Assembly: GCA_041725875.1 (NCBI GenBank)
Contig: JBGRQB010000013.1
Coordinates: forward strand, 1 to 44,173
Length of the DNA: 44,173 nt
Direction: 5' to 3'
Origin: JBGRQB01 sp041725875
GTDB taxonomy: Bacteria; Bacteroidota; Ignavibacteria; Ignavibacteriales; Melioribacteraceae
Shown here: one piece after another, positions 33,132 through 42,069 of the stretch
How the letters are laid out: each line of letters starts with the position of its first letter
Position numbering within the stretch: position 1 is the stretch's first letter
Position numbers and translations under genes: made by a program
The notes under the pieces: model-generated
Told to the model about the DNA's origin: nothing
Database searches by the model: none
What the model saw: the letters and a program-made list of their open reading frames with translations, nothing else

Positions 33132-35531
33132 GTGGAGTTTTTTCGTAAAAACATAGCGAAAAACATTTCACACATCGAAGATCCGGAAATATACGCACTA
33201 AACCGCTGGCTTAATTCTTTTCCGGTAAACGAGTGCGAAATTGATGATTTGCCAGAGTCAGTTAACCGTTTTACTTCAGTAAATACCCAAATTCCTTCTG
33301 CCAGGGTTCCTTATGGTATTTTCTTTTATCAAGGTGAAAACGATAACAAAAACGCTTACATTACTTTTAATCCGGTTGAAACACTTTCAGTTCCCTGTCA
33401 GATAGCCTCACCGGAAGTTGAATTTGTAGAGTTTTCTTTGTTTAATTTTTATCTCAAAAAGTACAATCCCTTTACATTTGATGAAGTAAACGAAATTCCC
33501 GATATAAAACTAAAAAAGTTAAAGGCATTGGTTTACAAAGTAGATTTCCCGCAGGAACATCGCGACAGTAAAATTCAGAAGATAGATTTTCACGAAAACG
33601 TATCAGAAAATTTGATAAATGATGCCTGTTCATCTGTTTTGCATAACACTATTCAATCGCTGAACAAAGATGAAAATAAGGGGAAATCTCCTCAAATATT
33701 GCATAATTTACAGGTAAATTTTTCCGAGAATGAGTCAGAAAAACCAGAAAATCCAGATGAAAACTCCACAATAAATTCCCCGACTCATTTCCTTCCTGAA
33801 GAAAATCTGATAGCAGATCCTGTTTATAATCCTGAGCACAGAAAGTTAATCAGATATCTTGAACCTGTGTATGAACTAACTCCGGAACTCAGAGCAGAAT
33901 TACTTGCAAATCTGCCCGATTATCAAAAAACAGGAACAGAGTTTCTGTATGATAACGACTTTGTTTTCTTTAACGATTCTTTTGAACTTGGGAAAGAAAC
34001 TCAGTCCGTAGCAGCTTTACGAATGCTTTTGCGGACAAGAAAAATTCAGAAAGTCTTAATTGTCACAAACGAATATAACAATAAAATATACAAGCAAAAT
34101 CCGTTGATTTGTCTGAAAGGTTTATGGCAAAGCATTCTTGAACTTCTTCTTAACGAATATGATTTTAAGTTTCATAATGAGTTATCGGATCTTGATAAAA
34201 AAAATATCTTCAGTAACTACATTATAAATGGAATTTCCTACAACACTTTTGAAAAAAGTTTTAACAACGGACTCTTTTCACATGAAGAACTAAATCTTTT
34301 CGATTGTATAATTTTTGACGACACAACGCTTGAAAATCTGAACCTCGGGTGTATAAGTCTGCTTGAAGAAAACGCATACAAAAATAAACTATGGTTTCTT
34401 TCAGAATTTACTTCAACAAATCTTTCTGAAAAAATTGCTGCACTCTTTCCGCAGAGAAAGCTTATGAAGTTTGGAAGGAACGGAACCGAAATAGATGAAA
34501 TCAATAATAAAACCTTTCCGTTTGATTTTTATCTTCCGCTTGAAGAACACAATACACCTGTTCCTGACAATCATATCTTTGCGGAAGAACCTGCGACAGA
34601 AAATGCTTTATTAAGTCGCTCAGAGCAGGTGAAACTGGTTAAAAAACTGCAGCAGCAGCCATATTGTAAAGATCACGATAACTGCAGTAAAACAGGTCTG
34701 CTTGTCCATCATCTTGAAAGAATTCTAAATCAAAACAATCGTGTTGTGGTTTACACTCAGGCAGATTCAGGAAAAATTGATGAAATAGAAAAAATTCTTC
34801 AGGCTTATAACTTCAATTATCTGAAATTTAATCAGCGCGATCCTGAGTTAAATGTTGTTGAAAAATTAAGTGAAATTGAAAATGATACGGAAACAAAATT
34901 TGTTTATCTGACAAATATGGATCCTCAAAAAGCAGTATTTATTTTCCCGGAAGTTTCTCATATAATAAACTTTGATAATTCCTGGAATCCGCTCAGAAGA
35001 TGGCAGCTGGAGAGGACAGTTGAAAATCCACTGGTGATTTATAATTATTTTTACGAAAACTCAATTGAACACGAGTTGATTTCGGAACTTGCGGTAAAGG
35101 GCTTTTTCGACAGAAATCTCATTAAAACACTTTCCTGTGAAAAACTTTATAACGCCATTGATAATGAAAACATAAATGCCGGTGAGATTAAAAATATCGA
35201 AATAAAAAGTGTAATTCAGCTGCTTGATTTAACAAAAGAATTACTCACAAAACTTGGATATGATACAATAAAATCGAAAGCGGGAAAAGTTGATTTAACT
35301 TATGATTTAAGTGCAAAGTCTTCTTTGCAAAATCTGGGAATGAATGTAAAATTGATTTTCTCCGAGCATATAAATTCTCAACAGATTAATCAGATCATCA
35401 ACGGAAAAGATTCCGAAAACCCGTTGCTGATTATTACTAACGGAACACTTTCACATTCCAAAGTTTTACTGCCGCCGGATGTGAGTCTGGTAAACGGAAA
35501 GCTTCTTCTCGATTATCTTGCCTGTTTATAA
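33132..35531 (+). CDS. Degenerate SNF2-type helicase fused to an Mrr-like domain
   Basis: This 799-residue protein starts with GTG. The N-terminal 230 residues are unassigned, with an acidic Ser/Asn-rich linker near 195-225. From about 265 a SNF2-like two-lobe core can be traced: LPDYQKTGTEFLYDN (Q motif-like region), DSFELGKETQ (282-291) where SNF2 has DxGxGKTxQ, FDDTT (395-399) where it has DEAH, and lobe 2 with RVVVYTQ and SHIINFDNSWNP...QLER (W618, Q625, R628) like motifs V and VI. Walker Gly and Thr are both Glu, so ATP hydrolysis is doubtful. Residues 690-799 resemble Mrr: LLTKLGYDTI, KVDLTYD, NVKLIF and LIITNGTLS, with N-x-K replacing Q-x-K. A DNA-binding scaffold or regulator is more likely than an active remodeller. 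Confidence 0.7.
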   Translation: MEFFRKNIAKNISHIEDPEIYALNRWLNSFPVNECEIDDLPESVNRFTSVNTQIPSARVPYGIFFYQGENDNKNAYITFNPVETLSVPCQIASPEVEFVEFSLFNFYLKKYNPFTFDEVNEIPDIKLKKLKALVYKVDFPQEHRDSKIQKIDFHENVSENLINDACSSVLHNTIQSLNKDENKGKSPQILHNLQVNFSENESEKPENPDENSTINSPTHFLPEENLIADPVYNPEHRKLIRYLEPVYELTPELRAELLANLPDYQKTGTEFLYDNDFVFFNDSFELGKETQSVAALRMLLRTRKIQKVLIVTNEYNNKIYKQNPLICLKGLWQSILELLLNEYDFKFHNELSDLDKKNIFSNYIINGISYNTFEKSFNNGLFSHEELNLFDCIIFDDTTLENLNLGCISLLEENAYKNKLWFLSEFTSTNLSEKIAALFPQRKLMKFGRNGTEIDEINNKTFPFDFYLPLEEHNTPVPDNHIFAEEPATENALLSRSEQVKLVKKLQQQPYCKDHDNCSKTGLLVHHLERILNQNNRVVVYTQADSGKIDEIEKILQAYNFNYLKFNQRDPELNVVEKLSEIENDTETKFVYLTNMDPQKAVFIFPEVSHIINFDNSWNPLRRWQLERTVENPLVIYNYFYENSIEHELISELAVKGFFDRNLIKTLSCEKLYNAIDNENINAGEIKNIEIKSVIQLLDLTKELLTKLGYDTIKSKAGKVDLTYDLSAKSSLQNLGMNVKLIFSEHINSQQINQIINGKDSENPLLIITNGTLSHSKVLLPPDVSLVNGKLLLDYLACL

Positions 35532-35547
35532 AATAAATTTGATATAA

Positions 35548-35574
35548 AAAAACCTCCGCAAAGCGGAGGTTTTT
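35548..35574. terminator. Bidirectional terminator
   Basis: The stem AAAAACCTCCGC/GCGGAGGTTTTT has a 3-nt loop and lies between the degenerate helicase gene and the convergent tricorn-like protease gene. Confidence 0.88.
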
Positions 35575-35583
35575 AATTTCTAT

Positions 35584-38500
35584 CTATCTTTTTTCGTAAG
35601 TCGGTGTTTTAGGTTTTACCGGTGGATTAGATTTCAATAATTTTTTGATTTCTTTAATTCCTACTTCAAGCTGTGCATCTTTACCTTTTGCAAGTGAAGT
35701 CGGATCGTCATCAACTTTTATATCAGGATCAACGCCGTGACCTTCTTTAAACCATCCGCCGTTAGGATCGAACATTCTGAATGTAGGGACAGTAACCATA
35801 CCGCCGTCAATAAGCTGAGGAGTACCGGAAATACCGATTAATCCGCCCCAGGTTCTTGTACCAATCAATGGACCAAGATTACGTTTTCTGAAATAATCAG
35901 GGAATGCATCACCGCCTGAACCACTCCAGCCGTTAATCAACATAACTTTAGGACCAAAATTTCCTGCTGGTGGCCATTGCCAGGTTTTACCATCTCTTAC
36001 AGCCCAGAAAGCCAATGGTTTTCTGTCAAGAAGTTCAATAAATCTGTCAGGAATTTGTCCGCCGCTGTTAAATCTTTCATCAATAATAAGAGCTTCTTTA
36101 TTTAACTGAGCATAATATTGTCTAACAAGTTCTGTTTGTCCGTCAATACCTGTTGAACGTACATAAATGTAACCAACTTTTCCGTTAGTTGCTTCATCAA
36201 CACGTTTTCTGTTTTTTTCTATCCAGGCAAGGTGACGAAGTCTTACTTCGTTTCCTAAAGTCTTAACAACTACAGATTTAGCACCATCAAATGTTGGTTT
36301 ACTGTTTACAGTAAGTTCAACCGCTTTTCCTGCTAATCCCTGGAAGTAAGCGTATGGTGATTTTGATACATCCAGTTTAACACCGTTAACTGCAAGAATG
36401 TAATCACCATTTTTAACTTTAACGCCTGATTCTGCAAATGGAGATCTTACTTCGCTATCCCATTCAGCACCGTTAACTATATTTTTAATTCTGTAATGAT
36501 TATCTTTTACTTCCCAGTCAACACCAAGATAACCAACGCCTTCGCGTGAACCGTAATTCTGGTCACCGCCGCCTCTGTATGCGTGAGAAGCGTTAAGTTC
36601 ACCAATTAATTCACCAATAAGGAAGTTAACATCTTCACGATGAACTGCGTGTTTAAGAAGTTTGCCATAATGATCGTACATTGCATTCCAGTTTACGCCG
36701 TGCATGTTTTTATCGTAGAACATATCACGTTCAAATCTCCAGGCATCTCTGAAAACCTGTTTCCATTCAGCCATCGGATCAACTTTCATTTTTAAATCTT
36801 TTAAAGCAATTTTCTTTTTAAGTTTTTGCTTTGGTGCAACTTTAACTATACCAATGTTGCGACCGGAAAAAATAAGAATATTTTTTTCATCGGCAGAAAC
36901 AGCGTAACCGCCAACATTTGATATAACAGTTTGTGTTTTTCTTGATTTAAGATCGTAATACATTAAATCTCTTTGTCTGCTGTTAGAACCTGTATTTCCA
37001 TATTTCTGGAATAATACTTTTCCTTTTACAGCAGAAAGATTTCTCATATTACCGGCTTTAACAGGAAGAACAACCATTCTGCCTTCCATACCTTTGAAAT
37101 CTATTTTGATTTCTTTTGCTTTATCTTTTTTCTTTTTATCAGACTTTTTAGATTTTTTCTTATCGTCTTTTTTATCAGCTTTCTTTTCTTCTTTGATTTT
37201 CACTTCATCGTTACGCTGAACCAATGGTGATTTTACATCTTTTCTCAAAGGAATAGCTGCAAGCTGAGTTGAATTTGCATAAATCCAGTTGTTACCAAAA
37301 TCACTGTAACTTGGTCTGAAATTTCTGTTTGTTGTTACATATAAATATTTTCCTTCAGGATCAAAAGCAGGATAATCTGCACTGTAGTAACCTGAGGTTA
37401 CCTGATGAAGTTTACCTGTTTTTGTGTCATAAATTTTAACAACCTGCTGACGGTTATCAAAATCTGTTGCATAGGCAGCATAGCGTGAATCAGATGACCA
37501 ATCCATATTAAAGCCAACAAGTGAACCGTGCATTTTGAAAAATGCCTGATCAATTGTTTTAACTTCATCTTTCTTAAAGTCATAAACGTTAATTTTCATT
37601 GCAACATCTATGAAAGAAAGTTTTTTACTGTTAGGAGCCCAGAAAATTTCATATCTGTAGCCGTCTTTAAAGTTTGTTAAAACTTTTTCTTTTCCGGTTT
37701 GAGTATTAAGGATAGTTAACTGATATTCACCTTTTTTATCAGACCAGTAAGCAATTGATTTTCCATCTGGTGACCAGGAAGGTGATCTTTCGGCAACGCC
37801 GGAAGTCTTTGATAGATTCTTTATAAAACCATGTTCTGCAGGAAGTGAGAAGATTTCTCCTCTTGCTTCTACAACAACTCTTTTACCGTCAGGAGAAATA
37901 TCAGCACTGCTTACATAACGTGCTACATTTTTAAGCTGAGGCTGAAGTGTTGCAAAATCACCTACAATTTTCACATTTACAGGTTTATATTTTTCAGTTG
38001 CAAGATTCATTAAATATAATTTTCCGCCTGCTTCAAAAACCATATCTTTTGGTCCGATAGAAGGAAAATGTACATCATAATCTTTGAATTTTGTTAACTG
38101 TCTCGTCTTTTTAGTTTCAGTGTCGTAAACAAAAACATTAAATCTTTTGCTTGCATCTTTATCACTGATGTAATAAACTTTTTTTCCGTGGAACATCGGA
38201 AGTTCATCATTTGCATCATTGTTTGTGATATTTTCAGATTCAAAAGTTTTCAAATCAAACAAATGAATATCTGTAGCAGTACCGCCTCTGTATCTTTTCC
38301 AGGTTCTGAACAAACGGGTTCTTTTAGTATAAGCCGCTTTTGATCTGTCACCTGAAACAGACATAAACTCACCATAAGGAATAGGGAGTTTCATTGGTAA
38401 TCCGCCATCTTTTTCTATGCGGTAAAACTGACTGTAACGTTGTCTTTCACTATTCATTGCAGAAGCATAAAGGAGTCCTTTTCCATCCGGACACCAATCA

Positions 38501-38841
38501 AGGTTTCTTTCACCAAATGAATGATATGTAACTCGCTCGGCAACACCGCCCATAGCAGGAACTACATATAAATCATTATTTCCGTCGTAATTGGCTGTAA
38601 AAGAGATATAATTTCCGTCTGGAGAAAACTTTGGAAATGCTTCCATTCCTGCCGGACTACTAATTTTGTGGGCCACTCCCCCTTGTTTTGAAACTATCCA
38701 GATATCGCCGCCATAAACAAAAGTAATTTGGGATTCGGAAACATCAGGATGTCGAAGTAATCTTGCATCAATCTGTGCAAATAACGAACCTGCAAAAGCG
38801 CTCATTAAAAGGATTGACAGTAATAAAGAAAGTTTCTTCAT
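35584..38841 (-). CDS. Tricorn protease homologue (S41 family, secreted)
   Basis: This 1,085-residue protein has a signal peptide (about 1-22), beta-propeller repeats of the TolB/tricorn type (about 30-520: VSPDGxx... SPSWSPDGKS blades), a Lys-rich linker (about 548-580), a helical C1 part, a PDZ domain (about 760-860) and the S41 catalytic domain. The tricorn active site is present: S752 and H753 in NASHAYRGGG, nucleophile S975 in GWSGSGGDAFP, and the Glu in FKEGHGVDPD. In Thermoplasma the equivalents are S745, H746, S965 and E1023. It probably degrades peptides in the periplasm or outside the cell. The ATG at 38841 follows AAAGGG. Confidence 0.93.
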   Translation of the reverse strand: MKKLSLLLSILLMSAFAGSLFAQIDARLLRHPDVSESQITFVYGGDIWIVSKQGGVAHKISSPAGMEAFPKFSPDGNYISFTANYDGNNDLYVVPAMGGVAERVTYHSFGERNLDWCPDGKGLLYASAMNSERQRYSQFYRIEKDGGLPMKLPIPYGEFMSVSGDRSKAAYTKRTRLFRTWKRYRGGTATDIHLFDLKTFESENITNNDANDELPMFHGKKVYYISDKDASKRFNVFVYDTETKKTRQLTKFKDYDVHFPSIGPKDMVFEAGGKLYLMNLATEKYKPVNVKIVGDFATLQPQLKNVARYVSSADISPDGKRVVVEARGEIFSLPAEHGFIKNLSKTSGVAERSPSWSPDGKSIAYWSDKKGEYQLTILNTQTGKEKVLTNFKDGYRYEIFWAPNSKKLSFIDVAMKINVYDFKKDEVKTIDQAFFKMHGSLVGFNMDWSSDSRYAAYATDFDNRQQVVKIYDTKTGKLHQVTSGYYSADYPAFDPEGKYLYVTTNRNFRPSYSDFGNNWIYANSTQLAAIPLRKDVKSPLVQRNDEVKIKEEKKADKKDDKKKSKKSDKKKKDKAKEIKIDFKGMEGRMVVLPVKAGNMRNLSAVKGKVLFQKYGNTGSNSRQRDLMYYDLKSRKTQTVISNVGGYAVSADEKNILIFSGRNIGIVKVAPKQKLKKKIALKDLKMKVDPMAEWKQVFRDAWRFERDMFYDKNMHGVNWNAMYDHYGKLLKHAVHREDVNFLIGELIGELNASHAYRGGGDQNYGSREGVGYLGVDWEVKDNHYRIKNIVNGAEWDSEVRSPFAESGVKVKNGDYILAVNGVKLDVSKSPYAYFQGLAGKAVELTVNSKPTFDGAKSVVVKTLGNEVRLRHLAWIEKNRKRVDEATNGKVGYIYVRSTGIDGQTELVRQYYAQLNKEALIIDERFNSGGQIPDRFIELLDRKPLAFWAVRDGKTWQWPPAGNFGPKVMLINGWSGSGGDAFPDYFRKRNLGPLIGTRTWGGLIGISGTPQLIDGGMVTVPTFRMFDPNGGWFKEGHGVDPDIKVDDDPTSLAKGKDAQLEVGIKEIKKLLKSNPPVKPKTPTYEKR

Positions 38842-39097
38842 AAAATACCCTTTTTGTTAAAGTTTCTTTTGAAATGAAATTTAATATTAAGTTAAAACAA
38901 AGTAATTGTCGAACAAAAAAACATTACTTTTATGAGACGCGATTTACCGGTCAAAAGTTGCATTATATATTATTTAGAAAACCCCTCTTTTTTTACTATA
39001 TTTTGACCATTGTAAAATCGAAAATTAAAACGGAACTTTATAAGAACTGCTACTTCTAAAAGTAATAACTTGATAAGTATATAGTTTGGAGAGTATT

Positions 39098-39868
39098 ATG
39101 AAAAAGATTGAAATCTCCCGAAACATATATCAATACTCATTTGTAAGTCCGGACAGAAGTTTTTCCGATAACATTTTTGTTATTCTGCAAAACAAAAAGG
39201 CATTGATTATTGACACGGCTTTTGAAGAAACAGCCCTTCAGGTTCGCGAAGATCTTGAAAAACAGGGTATTTCCGCAGAAACCGTAATTATTTCCCATCT
39301 TCACGATGACCATATTATGGGAAATTGTGTTTTCAAAGATTGCAAATTTTACGTGCATCCTATCTATAATGCACAAATTGAATATAGAGAATTGATAAAA
39401 AAAGCGTTTGCCGAATGCAGCGATATTTCATTTGTTGAAAATGGAATGGAAATCAAATATGGCGATGTTTCCTTAAAGCTTTTTTACGCTCCGGGTCATC
39501 ATATTAGCGGACTCACAATAGTATTAAACGGAACCATAGTTTTTGCCAACGATCTGGTTATTCACTCAAACGATGGAAAAGCAGCTTTGCCCTATATCGA
39601 CTCAGGTTCCACAATTGACGAACACATTGCGAGTCTGGCATTTCTCAAAGAGCTTGATCCTGAAATATTAATTTCCGGACACGGAAATATGATGGTAAAA
39701 AATGAAATTGCCGAAGCAATAGATGAAAGACTTTTTTATCTGCGAAAACTGAATGAATTTGGTGGAGAAGCAAAAATTGAAGATTGTCTTCAAAACGCTC
39801 TGACAGAATACAGCCACATCGGATTCCATTTTTCCAATCTTCAAAAAGTTTTTAAAAGAACCTTGTAG
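39098..39868 (+). CDS. Metallo-beta-lactamase-fold hydrolase
   Basis: The ATG at 39098 (MKKIEISRN) follows GGAGAG; the frame itself begins earlier with TTG. The 256-residue protein has the metal-binding motif HLHDDHIMGN, then APGHHISGL, NDLVIHSND and a final SGHGNMM, giving a complete dinuclear site typical of glyoxalase II-like and flavodiiron-type hydrolases. No signal peptide is seen, so it is cytoplasmic. The substrate is unknown; typical beta-lactamase activity is not implied. It is a single-gene unit with its own terminator. Confidence 0.88.
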   Translation: MKKIEISRNIYQYSFVSPDRSFSDNIFVILQNKKALIIDTAFEETALQVREDLEKQGISAETVIISHLHDDHIMGNCVFKDCKFYVHPIYNAQIEYRELIKKAFAECSDISFVENGMEIKYGDVSLKLFYAPGHHISGLTIVLNGTIVFANDLVIHSNDGKAALPYIDSGSTIDEHIASLAFLKELDPEILISGHGNMMVKNEIAEAIDERLFYLRKLNEFGGEAKIEDCLQNALTEYSHIGFHFSNLQKVFKRTL

Positions 39869-39887
39869 AAATTTCTACAGGGTTCTT
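39856..39887 (+). terminator. Terminator of the metallo-hydrolase gene
   Basis: A long stem (AAGAACC-T-TGTAGAA against TTCTACA-G-GGTTCTT, with one T-G pair and a 2-nt loop) spans the stop codon of the gene. T-rich sequence follows weakly. Confidence 0.65.
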
Positions 39888-39913
39888 ATACTAAAAATAT
39901 AATTTATATTCCA

Positions 39914-39945
39914 TTTGATTCCCATTTCTATTGCCTTTATATTCG
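39914..39945 (+). promoter_or_regulatory. Bacteroidota-type promoter of the DUF4240 gene
   Basis: TTTG (39914-39917), a 20-nt spacer and TATATTCG (39938-39945) match TTTG-N19-21-TAnnTTTG with one mismatch. It would start transcription near 39952, about 58 nt before the ATG. This is the best two-box example in the window. Confidence 0.4.
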
Positions 39946-40009
39946 TTAAATAAAATTACATAACAAGTAATTTTACAGAACATTTTATAATTATTAACCC
40001 GGGAAAAAG

Positions 40010-40513
40010 ATGGAAAGATCACGTTTTTGGGAAATAATCCAGAAATCAAAAGATTATTCTAACAATGATATGGAAGTTCAGCTTGTTGAACTTGAGAGAA
40101 TTCTTTGCCTTTTCAAATCGGAAGAAATCATCAGTTTTTATCGTGTTTTTCAAGATTTGATGAATGAATCATATCATTTCGATTTATGGGCTGCTGCCTA
40201 TATTATTAATGACGGCTGTACTGAAGATGAGTTTGACTATTTCAGAGGCTGGTTAATTTCACAGGGAGAAATTGTTTTTACAAATGCACTTGCAGACCCT
40301 GAATCTCTGGTTGATGTTATACCTGAAAAATCAGAAGAAAAAACATTTTTTGAAAACATCATTTATGCAGCGGGCAGAGTTTATTTCCGCAGACTTGATG
40401 AAGAAATTCCTTTACGTACAGATTTTAAGTGGGAGCTTAAAGGGGAGGAATGGAGCGTTGAAAATGTTTATGATAAATTTCCAAAATTATCAAGCCAAAG
40501 AAAATCCGGTTAA
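40010..40513 (+). CDS. DUF4240 domain protein
   Basis: This 167-residue acidic protein opens with MERSRFWEIIQKSK and has LWAAAYIINDGCTEDEFDYFRGWLISQG, the core DUF4240 pattern, and the later LADPESL segment. DUF4240 proteins are uncharacterised and often sit near toxin-immunity or molybdenum-related genes; neither is evident here except the TOBE protein downstream. It is cytoplasmic, without membrane segments. The ATG at 40010 follows GGGAAAAA. Confidence 0.8.
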   Translation: MERSRFWEIIQKSKDYSNNDMEVQLVELERILCLFKSEEIISFYRVFQDLMNESYHFDLWAAAYIINDGCTEDEFDYFRGWLISQGEIVFTNALADPESLVDVIPEKSEEKTFFENIIYAAGRVYFRRLDEEIPLRTDFKWELKGEEWSVENVYDKFPKLSSQRKSG

Positions 40514-40524
40514 CCCCGGATTTT
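40501..40524 (+). terminator. Terminator of the DUF4240 gene
   Basis: The stem AAAATCCGG/CCGGATTTT encloses a 6-nt loop and is followed by T. It overlaps the end of the coding sequence. Confidence 0.75.
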
Positions 40525-40609
40525 TTTGTATCTGCGGGTCAATTCTTATAATTTAAATTTTTCCATCTAGTCCGATAGTTTAAAACCGTTTATTTTGAAA
40601 GGATTAAAA

Positions 40610-40819
40610 ATGAAATTAAGCGCAAGAAATTGTCTAAAAGGAAAAGTAGTAAAATTAACTATGGGTGCTGTAAATGCAGAAGTTGTTCTGGAACTTGAAG
40701 GAGGAGCGCAAATAGTTTCCATAATTACTAAAGAATCGGCTCAAAATCTTCAGCTCGAAGATGGGAAAGAAGCTTATGCTGTAATAAAAGCTTCAAACAT
40801 TATGCTTGCCGTAGATTAA
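40610..40819 (+). CDS. Mop/TOBE-domain molybdenum-pterin-binding protein
   Basis: The ATG at 40610 (MKLSARNC) follows GAAAGGATTAAAA. The 69-residue protein is one complete TOBE/Mop domain: SARNCLKGKVVKLTMGAVNAEV, then ITKESAQNLQL and VIKASNIMLAVD. Mop proteins (molbindins) form hexamers and bind molybdate or tungstate for storage, or sense it. No ModABC genes are nearby. It is a single-gene unit with a strong terminator. Confidence 0.9.
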   Translation: MKLSARNCLKGKVVKLTMGAVNAEVVLELEGGAQIVSIITKESAQNLQLEDGKEAYAVIKASNIMLAVD

Positions 40820-40825
40820 AATTTT

Positions 40826-40857
40826 AACAGATGACACCTGAAAAGATGTCATCTGTT
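40826..40857. terminator. Bidirectional terminator
   Basis: An 11-bp stem AACAGATGACA/TGTCATCTGTT with a 10-nt loop lies 6 nt after the TOBE stop and 7 nt before the convergent peroxiredoxin-like gene ends. Confidence 0.8.
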
Positions 40858-40864
40858 TATAAAC

Positions 40865-41497
40865 TTATTCATCTAACAACGCTTTTGCAGCCGCTAAAAG
40901 TATATCTTTGTTAACTCTTGTTTTGTAAGTCGGGTTAATATATGAGAAATAAACCAAACCTTCTTTATCAATTACAAAAGCAGCGGGAACCGGTAACAGA
41001 TGATGCGAAAATCCGGAATCAGCTTCAACATCAATTTTATATTTGTTTTTGTAGATACTCACAAGTTCATCTTCCATTTTAAATGCCAATCCCATACCAA
41101 GTGTAAATTCCATACTTGCATCTGAAAGAAGAGTGTAGCTCAGTTTATTTTCTTCCATTGGCGCTTTTAATTTTGCGGGTCTGTCAGGAGAAATTGCAAT
41201 TATCTGATATCCCATTTTTGAAAGCTTACCTTCAATATCTTGTAACTCAGCAAGATGCTGGTTACAATAAGGGCACCATCCGCCTCTGTAAAAAACTAAA
41301 ATTGTAGGTTTTTCAGCGAATTTTTTCTGCAAATCCACTTTGGTTCCATTTGCATCAAGTAAAACTGCGTTTGGTACTTTTTCGCCATTTAAAATTGGAG
41401 AAATATCTTCTGCTTTGGCAGGAACTTTTGAATAATCGATTTGCGCAAAAACCAATCCGGTTAAAACAAATATAAAGAGCAGGGTTTTGAGTTTCAT
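40865..41497 (-). CDS. Secreted peroxiredoxin-like thioredoxin-fold protein
   Basis: The ATG at 41497 (MKLKTLLFIF) follows AAAGGAAAG and gives a clean signal peptide (about 1-18, ending VFAQ); the longer frame lacks a good start. The 210-residue protein has an AhpC/TSA-like core with the motif FYRGGWCPYCNQHLAELQ, a CxxC redox pair typical of PRX-like subfamily 2. It probably reduces peroxides or disulfides in the periplasm; the physiological partner is unknown. It is a single-gene unit, convergent with the TOBE gene. Confidence 0.85.
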   Translation of the reverse strand: MKLKTLLFIFVLTGLVFAQIDYSKVPAKAEDISPILNGEKVPNAVLLDANGTKVDLQKKFAEKPTILVFYRGGWCPYCNQHLAELQDIEGKLSKMGYQIIAISPDRPAKLKAPMEENKLSYTLLSDASMEFTLGMGLAFKMEDELVSIYKNKYKIDVEADSGFSHHLLPVPAAFVIDKEGLVYFSYINPTYKTRVNKDILLAAAKALLDE

Positions 41498-41590
41498 ATT
41501 ACTTTCCTTTTTATAAATTGATAATCTCAATATCATATTCGAACTATGACATTAAATTGTTCAAATTAAAACCTACTCTTTTACTATGAT

Positions 41591-41869
41591 TTAACTATTA
41601 TGTTCCTGCTCTTCTTCGGAGGTTTTCTTTTTAAACCAGTTTTTAGGATTCATATACTTTTTGTACTTGGAGAATAATTCTTTCCCCACAAGAAATCCGC
41701 CTGTATAGAAAAAAACTTCCGCCAGGATAAAAACTACGGTTCCAAGTGTAACTTTAAAATCTCCGTCAAGATCCAGCAAAGGAATTACGGGCAAACTAAG
41801 AAAGAAAACTATTGAAACAAGAATTAATATAATTCCGATTCTGGTTTTGAGACTATATTTTTTCAGCAT
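41591..41869 (-). CDS. Small membrane protein of the transporter-suffix type
   Basis: The ATG at 41869 (MLKKYSLKTR) is chosen; the frame opens two codons earlier with TTG. The 92-residue protein has two membrane helices (about 10-30 and 42-65) and a charged tail (KKYMNPKNWFKKK). It resembles the transporter-suffix domain proteins found free or at the end of RND pumps, though no pump is nearby. Its function is unknown. Confidence 0.65.
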   Translation of the reverse strand: MLKKYSLKTRIGIILILVSIVFFLSLPVIPLLDLDGDFKVTLGTVVFILAEVFFYTGGFLVGKELFSKYKKYMNPKNWFKKKTSEEEQEHNS

Positions 41870-42069
41870 ATTCAATTTTATTTATTTCAAAATTGAAATA
41901 TAGAAATTACCGTAAAAACTTTTACTACCTGAAAATGTAGTATTATTATCATTTTACATCTTTTCAAATCCACTTCGGTTCCCTGAAAATCCATCTTGTG
42001 ACAAAATCTTTTTATCCGATAAATATTAAATCTATAATACCTTTTAATTTATTAATCATCGGGGGAAAT

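Noticed and set aside
37105..37200. Lys/Asp-rich repeat in the tricorn-like protease as a tandem DNA repeat
   Set aside because: It is a low-complexity linker encoded by mixed AAA/AAG/GAT codons, without a regular unit; such charged linkers are common in this family.
38874..39059. 61-codon plus-strand open frame in the largest gene-free gap
   Set aside because: Low-complexity Lys/Tyr/Phe-rich translation from AT-rich DNA without a ribosome binding site; it probably arises by chance.
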